Program-made: the position numbers and the translations under genes
Shown: one piece after another, positions 45,118 through 57,054 of the stretch
Layout of the letters: each line of letters opens with the position of its first letter
How positions within the stretch are numbered: position 1 is the first letter of the stretch
Notes under the pieces: generated by a model
Told to the model about the DNA's origin: nothing
The model's input: the letters and a program-made list of their open reading frames with translations, nothing else
Database searches by the model: none
Assembly (NCBI GenBank): GCA_965153355.1
Contig: OZ231128.1
Location: 30,690,001-30,754,000 of the forward strand
Length of the DNA stretch: 64,000 bases
Direction: 5' to 3'
Source: Flaccisagitta enflata
Taxonomy: Eukaryota > Chaetognatha > Sagittoidea > Aphragmophora

Positions 45118-45767
45118 TGTTATTGTTGGATTTCAGGGAACGCCGACAAATAATTCTCTTACATCGATTATTCAGTGTTCTGTATGTCGTCTCAAAACAA
45201 TGAGGGCATTTTTATCAAGTGTAATGAAATGAAAGTACAGGAAACAAGGACGAGTACAAAGGGACGAAATGGATTCAAACAAGGATGCAAATCCCTTCAC
45301 CCCAGATACACAATTTCGGTCGTGTTGTCAAATAAGATAAAAATCTAAAATCAATAAATAAATGAATAAATGATTTCTAGTTAGAGCAAGGTAGTCATGG
45401 CAGAACAAGTTCAAGTCTATAGATATCAACGACAAGGGTTTATAGTGACAAGCCGAGAAGCAGACAAGCATGCACACTAGGAAAGTATCGTTGTGAGCAG
45501 TTTGTTGGCAGTTGTCGTGGCCCCAAGCTATATAAGTGTAGTAAAAATTTGCTGATTTGGTGACAGTTTTTTTTCTGTATAACGTGTAGGAAGTAAAGTA
45601 GCAATTTTTTCGAGAATTAGGCCAAGTGGCACTATCTTCTTGCACATTTAAGAGAAAAAGAGTATGAAGAACAAGCGACAGAGCCAAGTCACATCAAGAA
45701 ATTTGATAAAAGAATCGATGTCAAACTTTTTAAGTAAGTCTAGACCCAAAGCAAAGGATGACTCAAC

Positions 45768-45781
45768 AGAGAGAGAGCGAG

Positions 45782-45868
<87 letters not shown>
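45768..45868. repeat. GA microsatellite
   Basis: (GA)n starting with GAGC interruptions, 650 bp upstream of the NAT-like gene start. The interval 45118-45767 shows nothing else and may hold its promoter. Confidence 0.97.
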
Positions 45869-45870
<2 letters not shown>

Positions 45871-46055
45871 AAAATTTCGAAAACACGAGAGAAAACACGA
45901 GGCAATTATCCCGTCCACAGAATAAGATTTAAGTATATCAGAAGGTCAATGACACAAGGAGGGCACTCAAGGCCGAATCCTCATCTGAAAATGCTCCCAC
46001 ACCACTTAAGGCAGAATTGGACTAGAGCAGTTGCAGTTTTTACTGCTGAATTTTA

Positions 46056-46180
46056 GGTGCGATAGAGCACCTCTATAAATGGCTGTGTCCGTCGGTCGGT
46101 TGGTTGGTCTGTCGGTTGGGTAACGCATTCGTTTGACGACCCACATGTCGCACCTTACTGGCCTACTTGGTCTTGTTATC
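46056..46180 (-). mobile_element. Hairpin/tetranucleotide element, third subtype
   Basis: TTAGGTGCGATAGAGCACCT hairpin, GGCTGTGTCCGT, (CGGT)n, GGGTAACGCATTCGTTTGAC, ACATGTCGCACCTTACTGGC, TACTTGGTCTTGTT. Inverted copy of the type at 19997-20114. Confidence 0.7.
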
Positions 46181-46737
46181 AAAGTAATTTATGCATGTAC
46201 TTCAAAAACAAAGTTTTCTTATGCCTGATTTATACTTTATTTATATCACTCTTCATCTTCTTTCATATTATCTTTTAACGCAATCTATTATTGTCAATTT
46301 TTGAAAATCTTAAAATGAAAATTCTCAAAATTTTTATGTTTGATTTTTTCAAATAATCATTTATTTTGTTTTACTTTTAAAAATTTCAAAGCAGAAAATG
46401 ACAAATAAGGATTTTTTTCCTTTGTTAGACTATTTTTCATGATAGATTTTTATATCCTTAAAAAGAATTTCAATAATTCTTTCATTAGAAATTGTATAAA
46501 ATGGTGTCAGAATAAAGATAAAACTAAACAGTGAAAACAAACGATAAATCAACCATTTTCATGAATAAGAGTCTTTAAGAATTTCCCAGAAAAAATAGAA
46601 GAAAAAAAAAACAAACTTGTTAAAAATGAAAATAAAGTCCAAATCTGACTAAAAAGGTTTCAGTTTCAACTAGTCCAAAATTCGGCCTAAAATGATTCCC
46701 CCAATGAGACGAGTAGGCAAATTTGTAGATGCCCACT

Positions 46738-47484
46738 CAGTCAGTGGACAAAACAAAATAGGTGAAGAACACACTCTTTTGGCTTTGATCCAAACTACTG
46801 TTATTAAACAGAATGCTGTAAACAACAACTGGTTGAAAAGATTACAGCCAGCTATCATGTCACAAAATTTGAAATAATCCAACCTAAATAGAATAGAATG
46901 TGACTAGCATTTTCATAATCCTAATGAAATTCTGAGAAGTTAGACATATCACACTTAACACTTTTTGTGAGAAATATTTTTAGTCGCATGCTACGCGACT
47001 CTACATTCCGCTTTGTCAGTCCGTCGGTCTGTCGGTCCATCCGTCCATCGGTCTGTCTGTCGGTCCATCCATCACATTTTACTTTTTTTGGGTTTTTGCA
47101 GTCCTTGGCCTCACTGCTCCTGCCCAAGTGATCAAGTGACCTCAAATATGGCCCCTGCCTATCCGCACGCGACTGGGGTAGCCGTGTAGCCGGCCTTGTT
47201 TTTCAACATTGCATTATAATTTAATTAAATAGTGATGAAAATTCTTATTTTCATATAAAAGTATATGTTGTGACATATCAAACTTCTCAGAATTTCATCA
47301 GGATTTTGAATCTGCAGGTCTCATTGTAATTGGTGAAAGTTAGATTTTTGCCAACTTTGTAACTTAACAGCCAAATGTAATTTCAACAACCAGTTGTTGA
47401 TTACAGCATTCTGTCCATCATCAGTGGGTTGGATTAAAGCCAACAAAGTGAGTTCTCTACCTATTGTGTTTTGTCCACTGACTG
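46738..47484. mobile_element. Composite element: ~240-bp inverted arms around a hairpin/tetranucleotide core
   Basis: Left arm starts CAGTCAGTGGACAAAACA, and the right arm ends TTTTGTCCACTGACTG. Shared inner blocks include AACAACAACTGGTTGAAAAG, GATTCATAATCCTAATGAAA and TTCTGAGAAGTT. The core (46977-47202) is a complete hairpin element. A second copy of the same composite is at 59892-61010. Confidence 0.75.
46977..47202 (-). mobile_element. Hairpin/tetranucleotide element forming the core of a composite
   Basis: ATTTTTAGTCGCATGCTACG, (CGGT/CATC)n, CCTCAAATATGGCCCCTG, GCACGCGACTGGGGTAGCCG, CCGGCCTTGTTTTTC. Confidence 0.78.
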
Positions 47485-47804
47485 TAATATTATGAAAGTT
47501 GAAACAACATTGCCCTTATAAAAGGAGGCCAGAATTCTCCAACTATGTCAGACGGTGAAACGAGAGAACCAGGAGAAAGGAGAGAAGAACTTCAACTTCA
47601 ACTTCAATTAAACCGGTGCAGGAAAGCCAGCGGCTTGTAGCTCCGGTACACTTGGCAGGGTACGGCAAAGTGCCTGAGCACGCGAGCATTTCTCATAGGT
47701 AGCAAGGTATTTTTGTAGGCAGAAGAGAAAAAGACATGAAAAGTTTATCATGGAAATATGAAAAAAAAGATTTTTCAATCTGAACATCAAAATTTTGTTT
47801 TTTG

Positions 47805-47838
47805 TGTTCCACGATAGTGGAACACTAAATACTGGGAG

Positions 47839-47887
<49 letters not shown>

Positions 47888-50040
47888 ACGTATGTCACGC
47901 AACACAGCTTTCTCCTATGTATGATGTATGTCACACCACCCTGTTCTCTCCAATGTATGTCACACAGCCCAGAATTCTCCGATGTATGTCACACTACCCA
48001 GTTTTCTCCAATGTATGTCACACAACCCAGAATTCTTTGATGTATGTCACACCACCCAGTTTTCTCCGATGTATGTCTCAGTCCAGAATTCTCGGATGTA
48101 TGTCACACCACCCAGTTTTCTCCAATGTATGTCACACAGTCCAGAATTCTCTAATGTATGTCACACCACTCAGTTTTCTCCGATGTATGTCACACAGCCC
48201 AGAATTCTCCGATGTACGTCACACCACCCAGTTTTCTCTGATGTATGTCACACAGCCCAGAATTCTCCAATGTATGTCACACCACCCAGTTTTCTCCGAT
48301 GTATGTCACACAGCCCAGAATTCTCCAATGTATGTCACACCACCCAGTTTTCTCCGATGTATGTCACACAGCCCAGAATTCTCCTATGTATGTCACACCA
48401 CCCAGTTTTCTCCGATGTATGTCACAGTCCAGAATTCTCCAATGTATGTCACACCACCCAGTTTTCTCCAATGTATGTCACACAGTCCAGAATTCTCTGA
48501 TATATGTCACACCACTCAGTTTTCTCCGATGTATGTCACACAGCCCAGAATTCTCCGATGTATGTCACACCACCCAGTTTTCTCTGATGTATGTCACACA
48601 GCCCAGAATTCTCCAATGTATGTCACACCACCCAGTTTTCTCCAATGTATGTCACACAGCCCAGAATTCTCCGATGTATGTCACACCACCCAGTTTTCTC
48701 CAATGCATGTCACCCAGTCCAGAATTCTCCAATGTATGTCACACCACCCAGTTTTCTCCGATGTATGTCACACCACCCAGTTTTCTCCAATGTATAACAC
48801 ACAGCCCAGAATTCTCCAATGTATGTCACACAGACCAGAATTCTCCGATGTATGTCACACCACCCAGTTTTCTCCAATGTATGTCACACAGCCCAGAATT
48901 CTCCGATGTATGTCACACCACCCAGTTTTCTCCGATGTATGTCACACAGCCCAGCATTCTCCGATATATGTCACAACACCCAGTTTTCTCCAATGTATGT
49001 CACACCACCCAGTTTTCTCCTATGTATGTCACACAGCCTAGAATTCTCCAATGTATGTCACACCACCTAGTTTTCTCCGATGTATGTCACACAACCCAGA
49101 ATTCTCCCATGTATGTCACATCACCCAGTTTTCTCCAATGTATGTTACACGGCCCAGAATTCTCCGATGTATGTTACACCACCCTGTTTTTTCCGATGTA
49201 TGTCACACAGCCCAGAATTCTCCAATGTATGTCAAACAGTCCAGAATTCTCCAATGTATGTCACACCACCCAGTTTTCTCCAATGTACGTCACACAGCCC
49301 AGAATTCTCCCATGTATGTCACACCACCCAGTTTTCTCCAATGTATGTCACACAGCCCAGAATTCTCCAATGTATGTCACACCACCCAGTTTTTTCCGAT
49401 GTATGTCACACAGCTCAGAATTCTCTGATGTATGTCACACCACCCAGTTTTCTCCAATGTATGTCACACCACCCAGTTTTCTCCGATGTATATCACACAG
49501 CCCAGAATTCTCTGATGTATGTCGAACCACCCAGTCTTCTCCGATGTATGACACACAGCCCAGAATTCTCTGATGTATGTCACAACACCCAGTTTTCTCC
49601 AATGTATGTCACACAGCCCAGAATTCTCCATTGTATGTCACACCACCCAGTTTTCTCCATTGTATGTCAAACATCCTAGAATTCTCCAATGTATGTCACA
49701 CCACCCAGTTTTCTCCGATATTTGTCACACAGCCCAGAATTCTCCGATATTTGTCACACCACCCAGTTTTTTCTGATGTATATCACACAGCCCAGAATTT
49801 TTTTATGTATGTCAGGTCACCCAGTTTTCTCCAATGTATGTCACACGGTTCAAAATTCTCCGATGTATGTCACACCACCCAGTTATCTCCAATGTATGTC
49901 ACACCACCCAATTTTTTCCGATGTATGTCACACAGCCCAGAATTCTCCGATGTATGTCACACCACCCAGTTATGTCACACAGCCCTGTATTCTTTGATGT
50001 ATATCACACCACCTAGTTTCTTCCAATGTATGACAGGTGG
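47805..50040. repeat. 29-bp minisatellite array beside a terminal hairpin
   Basis: A GTTCCACGATAGTGGAAC hairpin at the left, GGAGTTTCTCC, (GTCT)n, then about 75 units of 29 bp. Two variants alternate: ...ATGTATGTCACACCACCC + AGTTTTCTCC and ...CACACAGCCC + AGAATTCTCC, giving a 58-bp higher-order period. All three plus frames stay open for long stretches because the unit lacks stops and 29 is not a multiple of 3. The far right (about 50040 and 50700) has GGTGGAACA and CGTGGAACAC remnants. Confidence 0.92.
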
Positions 50041-50322
50041 AACAACATCCCTCACTATACCCAAACTAAAGATATGGAAGAGGGCCTTGTGAGCCCTCAC
50101 TGACTAGTTACTACGCGCATCACTCCTAGTTTTCCATTTAGCAAAACTGACTTAGCAAACATCCATACTCAGTCTAACCCAAAACACTAATGCTTACCAA
50201 AATAGATGAGGGCTAATTTTTGTTACCAGAATTACCAAAATTCAACAAATCACCCGAGGGTAACATTGTTAAGAAACCATACCCTGTATTTTCCAATGTA
50301 TGTCACACAACCCCACTTTCTC

Positions 50323-50343
50323 CACACACATACACACACATAT

Positions 50344-50433
<90 letters not shown>

Positions 50434-50625
50434 GCGGCAATGGGACCGCCCACAGGCGGCAGTGGGACCACCTACAGGTGGCAGTGGGACCGCCCACAGG
50501 CGGCAGTGGGGCCGCCTACAGGCGGCAGTGGGACCGCCCACAGGCGGCAGTGGGACCGCCCATAGACGGCAGTGAGGTCGCCCATGGATGGTAGTTAGGC
50601 CACCCACAGGCGGCCATCATCTACA
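50323..50625 (+). repeat. AC microsatellite and 22-bp GC-rich minisatellite
   Basis: (AC)n to 50430, then eight units of GTGGGACCGCCCACAGGCGG + CA. Each unit can fold on itself (CCGCC / GGCGG). Confidence 0.85.
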
Positions 50626-51726
50626 ACACAGATTTGTCTGGTTATAATTATTAGATTTGTGTTGTGAATTATTGCCTTTCTTTTTCACGCCAAATCAAGT
50701 TTTCGTGGAACACAAAATGGCGAACGCCACTAGTCTTAGTTTCCAATCAGTTGGATTCATGAGAGATTTCAAATAAATTTGTAATTCTGAACCTAGAATG
50801 TATCAAAAACGTTTGAAAATTAATCAATTCTATTGTAGGCCGGAAGCCACTGAAAAATCCTGCTTGTAGGCAGCTAAAAATTTTGCCGGACCCTGACATT
50901 AGATCACACCTCTTCATTCATGCTACCCGTTTCAACAGATACCTGTTATCCATTTCCATTCATTCGTTCGTTCGTTTGTTCGTCCATCCGTTCGTTTGTT
51001 TGTTCCCCCCCCCCCCATAAGGCCTCTTAGACCTGAAATTTACCCTCTTAGACCTGAAATCTAGCTTTCAAACCCAAAATATGTCTTCCAGCTGCAGGCC
51101 CCAAATCAGACTTTTACGCTTCAAATCTGCCCTTTCAGGCCTCAAATCTGACCTCTCCACCATTAATTCAGCCCTCAGACCTAAAATCTGCTCTCAGGCC
51201 TAAAATCTCTTCAACCTCAAACCGGATGGATGGACGAATAAATGAGAGTCCCTCTTGTAATCTGCAGGACTTTTTCCCTTTTGGGGCCGCTGCCCTGCTT
51301 CTCCTTACTTAAATACACAGTCAAACAAAGCAGGGCAATGGGTATCGCTGACCACATATTGCCCTTGGGCGACTGGATCTATCCCATAGGCTTAACCGTA
51401 AATTTCGTCCTTAATAACCGCCCCCCTACTCCCTAGAGCCCCTCTCCGACCCCCTCCCCCCAACACTAAATTCTCGCCGACTGGAGGCCGACGAGGGCGA
51501 CATTTATTTCCCGTTTATTCTGGAAGGAAGGAAATTACAAACGACGATGGTGGCAAACGAGCTGATGACGACGATAATCGAAACGGTGACAGTGATGACG
51601 ACGATTATCGAGATGGTGACAGTGATGACGACGATGACAAGCAAAATGACGACCAATGAGATGACGAGGAAAAGGACGACGCAAGCGACCGTTGTGACGA
51701 TGATGGTGATGATGATAATGATAATG

Positions 51727-51743
51727 TCATGATGATGATGATT

Positions 51744-51820
<77 letters not shown>

Positions 51821-51845
51821 GATGAAGATGATGATGATGATGATG
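51727..51845. repeat. GAT trinucleotide array
   Basis: (GAT)n preceded by 200 bp of degenerate GACGATGAC-like sequence. Confidence 0.95.
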
Positions 51846-52019
51846 AAATTGAGGATGGTGATGGTGTTGACGACGATGATAACCAGTGGCTGTCGCCAAG
51901 AGATGTGAATTGCAGGTGTTAGATATAATATGTTCATTTAAGATAAATTATTTCACATTGATGAAATAATTAAATATGAAGAAAAACATGATGAAATTGA
52001 AATAACATAAAATTGATAG

Positions 52020-52700
52020 TAACAATATAAAGGAAAGACGGCATAGAGACAAAACTCAATGTTAGGGAAAGACAGCAGAGAGACAAAACCCAATCTTGAG
52101 GAAAGACGGCAGAGAGACAAGACCCAGTGTAGGGGAAAGACGGCAAACAGACAAAACCCAGTATAGGGGAAAGACGGCAGAGATACAAAACCCTATTTGA
52201 GGGAAAGACGGCAGTGATACAAAACCTCATATAAGGGAAAGACGGCAGAGACACCAAAGCCTGAAAGAAAAAAAAAGGAAGAAAAAGTAGAGTCATGGGG
52301 TGATGTTAAAGTGAATTGCTAAAGCAATTCACAAAGACAGCATAGTTTCAAAATTTCATATAAGGGAAAGACAGCAAAGAGCAAAAACCCTATATGAGGG
52401 AAAGACGGCAGAGATAAAAAAAACCTACATGAGGGAAAGACGGCATAGACACAAAGCCAAGAAAGAAAAGAAAAAAAAGTAAAGTTATGGGGTGATGCTA
52501 AAGTGAATTGCTAAAGCAATTCACAATAAGGGAAAAATGGCAACTTATTTAGCAACATAATGGAAAGACGGCAAAAATGAAACAAAACCCATATAAGGGA
52601 AAGTAAGCAAGTGAAACATAACCTATTTAATGGAAGAAAAAAGAAAAAAAAAGAAAAAAAAAAAGAAACACCAGGTGATGTTAAAGTGAATTGCTTAACG
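52020..52700 (-). repeat. Related ~34-bp tandem repeat with three perfect hairpins
   Basis: GGAAAGACGGCAGAGAGACA units followed by GTGAATTGCTAAAGCAATTC at about 52313 and 52504 and GTGAATTGCTTAACGCAATT at about 52687. Reverse complement of the class at 25085-26070. Confidence 0.75.
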
Positions 52701-53180
52701 CAATTCACAACAACAGTGAACTCAACTAAAGTGACGCCACTATGAGAGCGGCCATGATGGGAGTGACCAAAGTTGGTGTATTCGCTTGTTACCCAGGGAT
52801 TGATCAAGGTAGGATTGACCACAATGGGAGTGACCACGATAGAAGTGACCACAATAGGATTGCCCACAAAGAGAGTGACCACAATTAGAGTGACCACTAT
52901 AGAAGGCAGGGCGTGCCTATTTCTAAGGCAGTCACCAGTGATTCACCAGTGACTTAAATGGCGCCCGCGAAAAAGAAGAGTGGTCTCAAAATAGTTTAGA
53001 AACGCCTGGAGAGCGTTCGCACCATTTAGTGAGAAATTAACCCGGTGAATCTGCTACGTTGGATTTGATGATAACTTTGCCTGTGATCTTACACTACAGT
53101 ATGTGGCTATACAGAAGGATTTGATCTCATACAATTTTTTTTTCAATCTTACTGTTGGCGTGTCACAGAACTAGTGAACC

Positions 53181-53190
53181 ACTGATTACT
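53181..53190. repeat. 10-bp target site duplication, left copy
   Basis: ACTGATTACT abuts the left end of the 53191-58073 element and is repeated exactly at its right end. Confidence 0.88.
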
Positions 53191-54203
53191 AGAGGGGGTC
53201 ATAGAGTGATGTTTTTGGAAAATCATTACAGAACTCCGGATTCTGAGGGTTTATTAAATGTATAAAAGAGGGAAAAAAATTTTGAGCCCATAGGTATTGA
53301 GGAATAATCCTCCAAAATGCGTCAAAGTTGAGGTGTCAAACCCGCGAAAATCGCGAAAATCGCGAAAATCGTGAAAATCGCCAAAATTACATGTTTTACT
53401 ACAGTTAGTAAATTGAGTTTAATGGTAGTATTGACATTGGAATCATTCATAACATACCTCCTCTTACTCTTATTTTATCATAGAATAGTTCAGTTTATCA
53501 TATTATCCCATGTAGATAGCTAAAAAGTAGGTCCAGTTACTACCAAAAATAGGCAAAAATCATCAAAATTGTGAAATAACCAGATTCTCGCATGTTTTAC
53601 TTTAGATTATCAAATGAAGTAAGTCCTTAATATCATAATACAATCATTCTTTTTTAACAGGATACCTTTGATAAAATGATTACTTTGTGTCTTTTCATGT
53701 TCATATCACCACAGTAGAGTACTGCAATGTCCATTAAATTAAACAGATTATACAAACTTTTATCACTTCAGTGCTCTATCTTCCGCCTCCAGGACTTGCA
53801 ACCTGGCAGAGGTGTTTTACTAAAGTTTTTTTTATTTGTTTGATTAATTTTTGTTTAATTTTTTTTTCTTTTGGTTTTTTTTTGGTTTTTTTTTAATCAA
53901 ATTTCCACAAAAATGTGACGGAATTGGGCCAAACTGATAAAATGTTTGACAAAGCAGCTGATTTTTAACCACTAGTGAACAGAAGACAATAAATTTCATA
54001 GAACAATTGGGCAAATTGTAAAGCAGTAAACATTGAATTTTGTTTTTTGTTTTTTGTCTTTTTTTGTTCTTATTTGTTTTTTTGTTTTTTGTTTTTTGTT
54101 TTTTTCTTTTTTTAATCAAATATCCACAAAAAATGTGGCAAAATTGGGCCAAACTGACAAAATGTTTGGCAAAGCGGCTTATTTTTAACCACTAAGGAAC
54201 AGA
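53191..54203 (+). repeat. Left terminal inverted repeat arm
   Basis: Pairs with 57055-58073 on the other strand. The inner part holds two related ~150-bp units (around 53895-54030 and 54115-54250), each with AATTGGGCCAAACTGA, separated by T-rich runs. The right arm has the same doubled arrangement. Confidence 0.85.
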
Positions 54204-54289
54204 AGAAAAAATGAATTTCAAAGAACAATGGGGCAAATTGTAAAACATTAAACATTGAAGAATGAGGAATAAAAGGAATGTTGGTAGAT

Positions 54290-54981
54290 GACCGGGATCT
54301 GTGCAAGATCACCAAGACCTTGGATGACAAACTCACAGAGTGTATGTGGTCAACTACCAAAGTATTCCTAACCCTGATTTCCCTACGGTTGCCGAAGATG
54401 ACTCATATGATATGAGCAAAGATCAAGACTACACGTTGAGGATGAGTCATGCAATCATGTCAGGTATAATGCCACCAGGCCTCCCAAATGAGGATCCTGG
54501 TTTATTATCTCCAGCAAGATGGGGAACTATGGCCAACGGGTTCATGCGGAAATACGTTTCCACACTTTGTCCCTCTCGACCCTTTTGCCAGATCATCTTT
54601 TCTATTATACATTTCTGGGCTCCATCTTGGTTCCAAATCAAGACTCACCCAAGGGCCATTGATGGGCCAAGGAATCTTCTGAAAATAGTTCAATATCTGT
54701 GAAAACTTGAGCCAGATCTTCAAATGATTGTTCAAAAGGTAATGCAATGCAATGCTTACTTTGCACACCCAGAGGCAATCTTGCTCTCAATGCTTGCGGA
54801 TGAGGATGGTGAGGTAAGAGCACAAGCTGTTAATACTATCCTCGCCATTCGCATAAAGTCCAACCAAGGAGGCCCAGTTGAAATTCAAGGTGATGATGGC
54901 CGAGGAATGGATGAAGAAGATGAGGAGCTTCCTGAAGAGGAGGAGACACCTCGTAACTTTGTATATATAATCATGGCCAAG
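54290..54981 (+). pseudogene. Broken gene inside the long-TIR element, 5' part
   Basis: The main frame (from about 54340) reads SYDMSKDQDYTLRMSHAIMS, then LSPARWGTMANGFMRKYV, WAPSWFQIKTHP and GPRNLL. An in-frame TGA follows at 54700-54702. The same frame then continues LEPDLQMIVQKV, NAYFAHPEAILLSMLADED and an acidic tail. Just upstream another frame reads DDRDLCKITKTLDDKLTECM, suggesting a frameshift near 54345. The blocks ARW...FYxPxWFxIKxxP...GPxxL and NAYFAHPENxLLAML are ones I recall from an uncharacterised protein family found in many copies in invertebrate genomes. Function unknown. The copy is dead unless the stop is read through or spliced out. Confidence 0.6.
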
Positions 54982-55345
54982 GCGGAATTTTCTTCCTTCC
55001 CTCCATCTTACTGAGCCTTACTATTTCTACGGTAACTGATGTGTTACCGCCGGTAAGGAAACTCAAGGTACCTGACCGTAACAAGTAATGGCGGCGGAGG
55101 AAGAGAGTAAGTGAAAATAAAGAGCGGAGGCTGCGGAAATTAAAGAGCGGAGGCGGCAATGGGACGGACCGAGGAAACCAGAACATAGGGCGGAGGCTGC
55201 GGAAATTTAGTCCACAATTGTCAACCCTCAAAAACCTCAGCAATCAAAATTCGGTATCCCTACTTTACATGATCCGATCTAAGAGAGAACTGCGCGTTAT
55301 GACAGCTATGTCGATACTGGACTGAGAAAGAGAGAGAGAGAGAAT

Positions 55346-55426
<81 letters not shown>

Positions 55427-55482
55427 CCATGTGTGTCACCGTGTGTGTGTGTGTGTGTGTGTGTGTGTCACCATGTGTGTCA

Positions 55483-55527
<45 letters not shown>

Positions 55528-56216
55528 ACCATGTATGTCACCATGTGTGTCACCGTGTGTGTGTGTGTGTGTGTGTCACCGTGTGTGTGTGTCACCGTGT
55601 GTGTGTGTCACCGTGTGTGTGTGACACTGTCTCTCTCTCTCTGGGGGGGGGGGTAATAAATGAAAGGAAACAAAAGTGCGCATGGCCTGGGTCAGGTGGA
55701 TTTTTTGATGAACTGAAAAAAAATGATAGAATGGAAATGTTCGATTGTCGAGCATAACATGATGAAGAAATAAATGAAGGGAAGAAAGAGAGAAAAAAAG
55801 AAAGAAAGAAACAGAGAAAGAAACAGAGAAAGAAACAGAGAGAGAAACAGAGAAAGAAACGGAGAAACTTGGATGAAATGCAGTCTATGATAGGAAAAGA
55901 CTTGAATGTTTTTTTCCGCATCTTGTGAACGAATTTCCTTTCCTCTTTATATTTCCGCCGCTATGTTTAAGAGGATTGATAGTTAAGGACTAAATTTCCG
56001 CAACCTCCGCTTGATGGTGCATTAACTTATTTGGGTCCTCCGTTCATTTCCTCGCCGCCTCCGCTCTCCGCTCCGCTCAGTTACAAATCCTCCGCCGCTA
56101 AGTTTTACTTCTTCCGCAAAGCACTCAGTAATTTACCAAAAGTGATAGTGAGGAAAGCGTCATTTACTGAAATAGCAGTAATGAAACGAAAGAGTTACAG
56201 TAATAGAAAATTCCGC
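54982..56216. mobile_element. Sequence nested in the transposon gene, with short inverted ends
   Basis: GCGGAATTTTCT at the left is inverted at 56205-56216. The inside is rich in gcggagg / cctccgc tracts near both ends and holds a 300-bp (GT)n with regular TCACC interruptions. It splits the element's gene. I see no clear target duplication, so the exact borders are uncertain. Confidence 0.45.
55348..55640. repeat. GT array with regular TCACC interruptions
   Basis: (GT)n broken repeatedly by TCACCGTG / TCACCATG, inside the nested insertion of the long-TIR element. Confidence 0.95.
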
Positions 56217-56239
56217 AGTAGACATGAGAGATACATTGT

Positions 56240-56604
56240 GGGAGAATGATGCATTCTGATGGGAGCCATCAGAATACAAGTCTGTCACCTCTTCAACAGT
56301 TCGAAAATTTTTCATTCCAACTCTGAATTTTGCGGCCGAGACATATCCAGAACTCATCAACTGGGAAGTGGTAAAGTTGACGGAACCCCCTCTGACCTTG
56401 GATCTCAATGAAGCTGAGTTATTAGCCATCAAGGAGACCCCTTTTGAAGTTCCCAACTATCCTTGCCACACTCAGGCTGTTGAAAGGGGCGTCAAGCTGG
56501 TTTCTGAGGCTTCTGCTGCAGTGATTGGCCAAGAGGCACAAGAGGGTTTCATTTGCCAAAGAATCAAGGAGAGGAAGGTTTTGAACAAGTTTGAATCAAA
56601 GTAG
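56240..56604 (+). pseudogene. Broken gene inside the long-TIR element, 3' part
   Basis: After a 1.2-kb interruption the same product resumes: STVRKFFIPTLNFAAETYPE, LINWEVVKLTEPPLTLDLNE, YPCHTQAVERGVKLVSEASA, then GFICQRIKERKVLNKFESK and TAG. The CHTQxVERxVKLVxEAS...GFIxxRI signature is the most conserved part of the family as I recall it. It may be a mobile-element protein in its own right or a host gene captured by the transposon. Confidence 0.6.
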
Positions 56605-57054
56605 GATTACTTCCTAAAGGTGGAAGCTGCCACTTCCTTAATGGACTGATTTTTCTCAGGCGACAAGTTAGGTCCGGGTCAACTTGCAAACATTGTGCCA
56701 AATTGCCCTTTTATAACTGTGGTCTTGGTGATCTTGAACAGGTCCCACTCAGTTACCACAACTCTCTAATTGATACTTCTTGTTCATTACAGTTTTCTTA
56801 GTGACTTATTCATCAAACTTGCATCCTTTCAATGCAGATTGTTTCGCAAATTAGTTGATTATTCAATGCAACTTTCTGCCCAATTGCCATTTCATCCATT
56901 TCAGTAACTGAGGTTTTGGTGATCTTGCACAGGTCCCGCTCAGTTACTATATCTCTTTTATTGATACTTCTTTTTTACTACAGTCTTCTTTTTGACTTCT
57001 CAAATTACAATTCTTTTCAATGCAAAATGTTTCAATTATTCAATACGATTCAAC

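Larger units (their letters stand above)
50626..53180. other. Repeat-rich intergenic stretch
   Basis: In order: remnants of the hairpin end CGTGGAACAC, a CTGAAATCTAGC-type minisatellite with C-run at 51005-51240, a GGGGCCGCTGCCC end near 51285, the GAT array, the 52-kb hairpin/minisatellite class, and a GAGTGACCACAATAGGA-like ~18-bp repeat at 52740-52900. No gene. Confidence 0.55.

Noticed and set aside
47917-50016. Several overlapping long frames (up to 442 codons) reading CHTTQFSPMYVTQP-like repeats
   Set aside because: They are translations of the 29-bp minisatellite in all three frames; the unit simply lacks stops.
47900-50040. Resemblance of 29-bp repeats to a CRISPR array
   Set aside because: Units are directly contiguous with two alternating variants and no unique spacers; the DNA is animal nuclear.
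51547-51900. Frames over the GAT array
   Set aside because: Simple-repeat translation (poly-His/Ile/Met-Thr) without other features.
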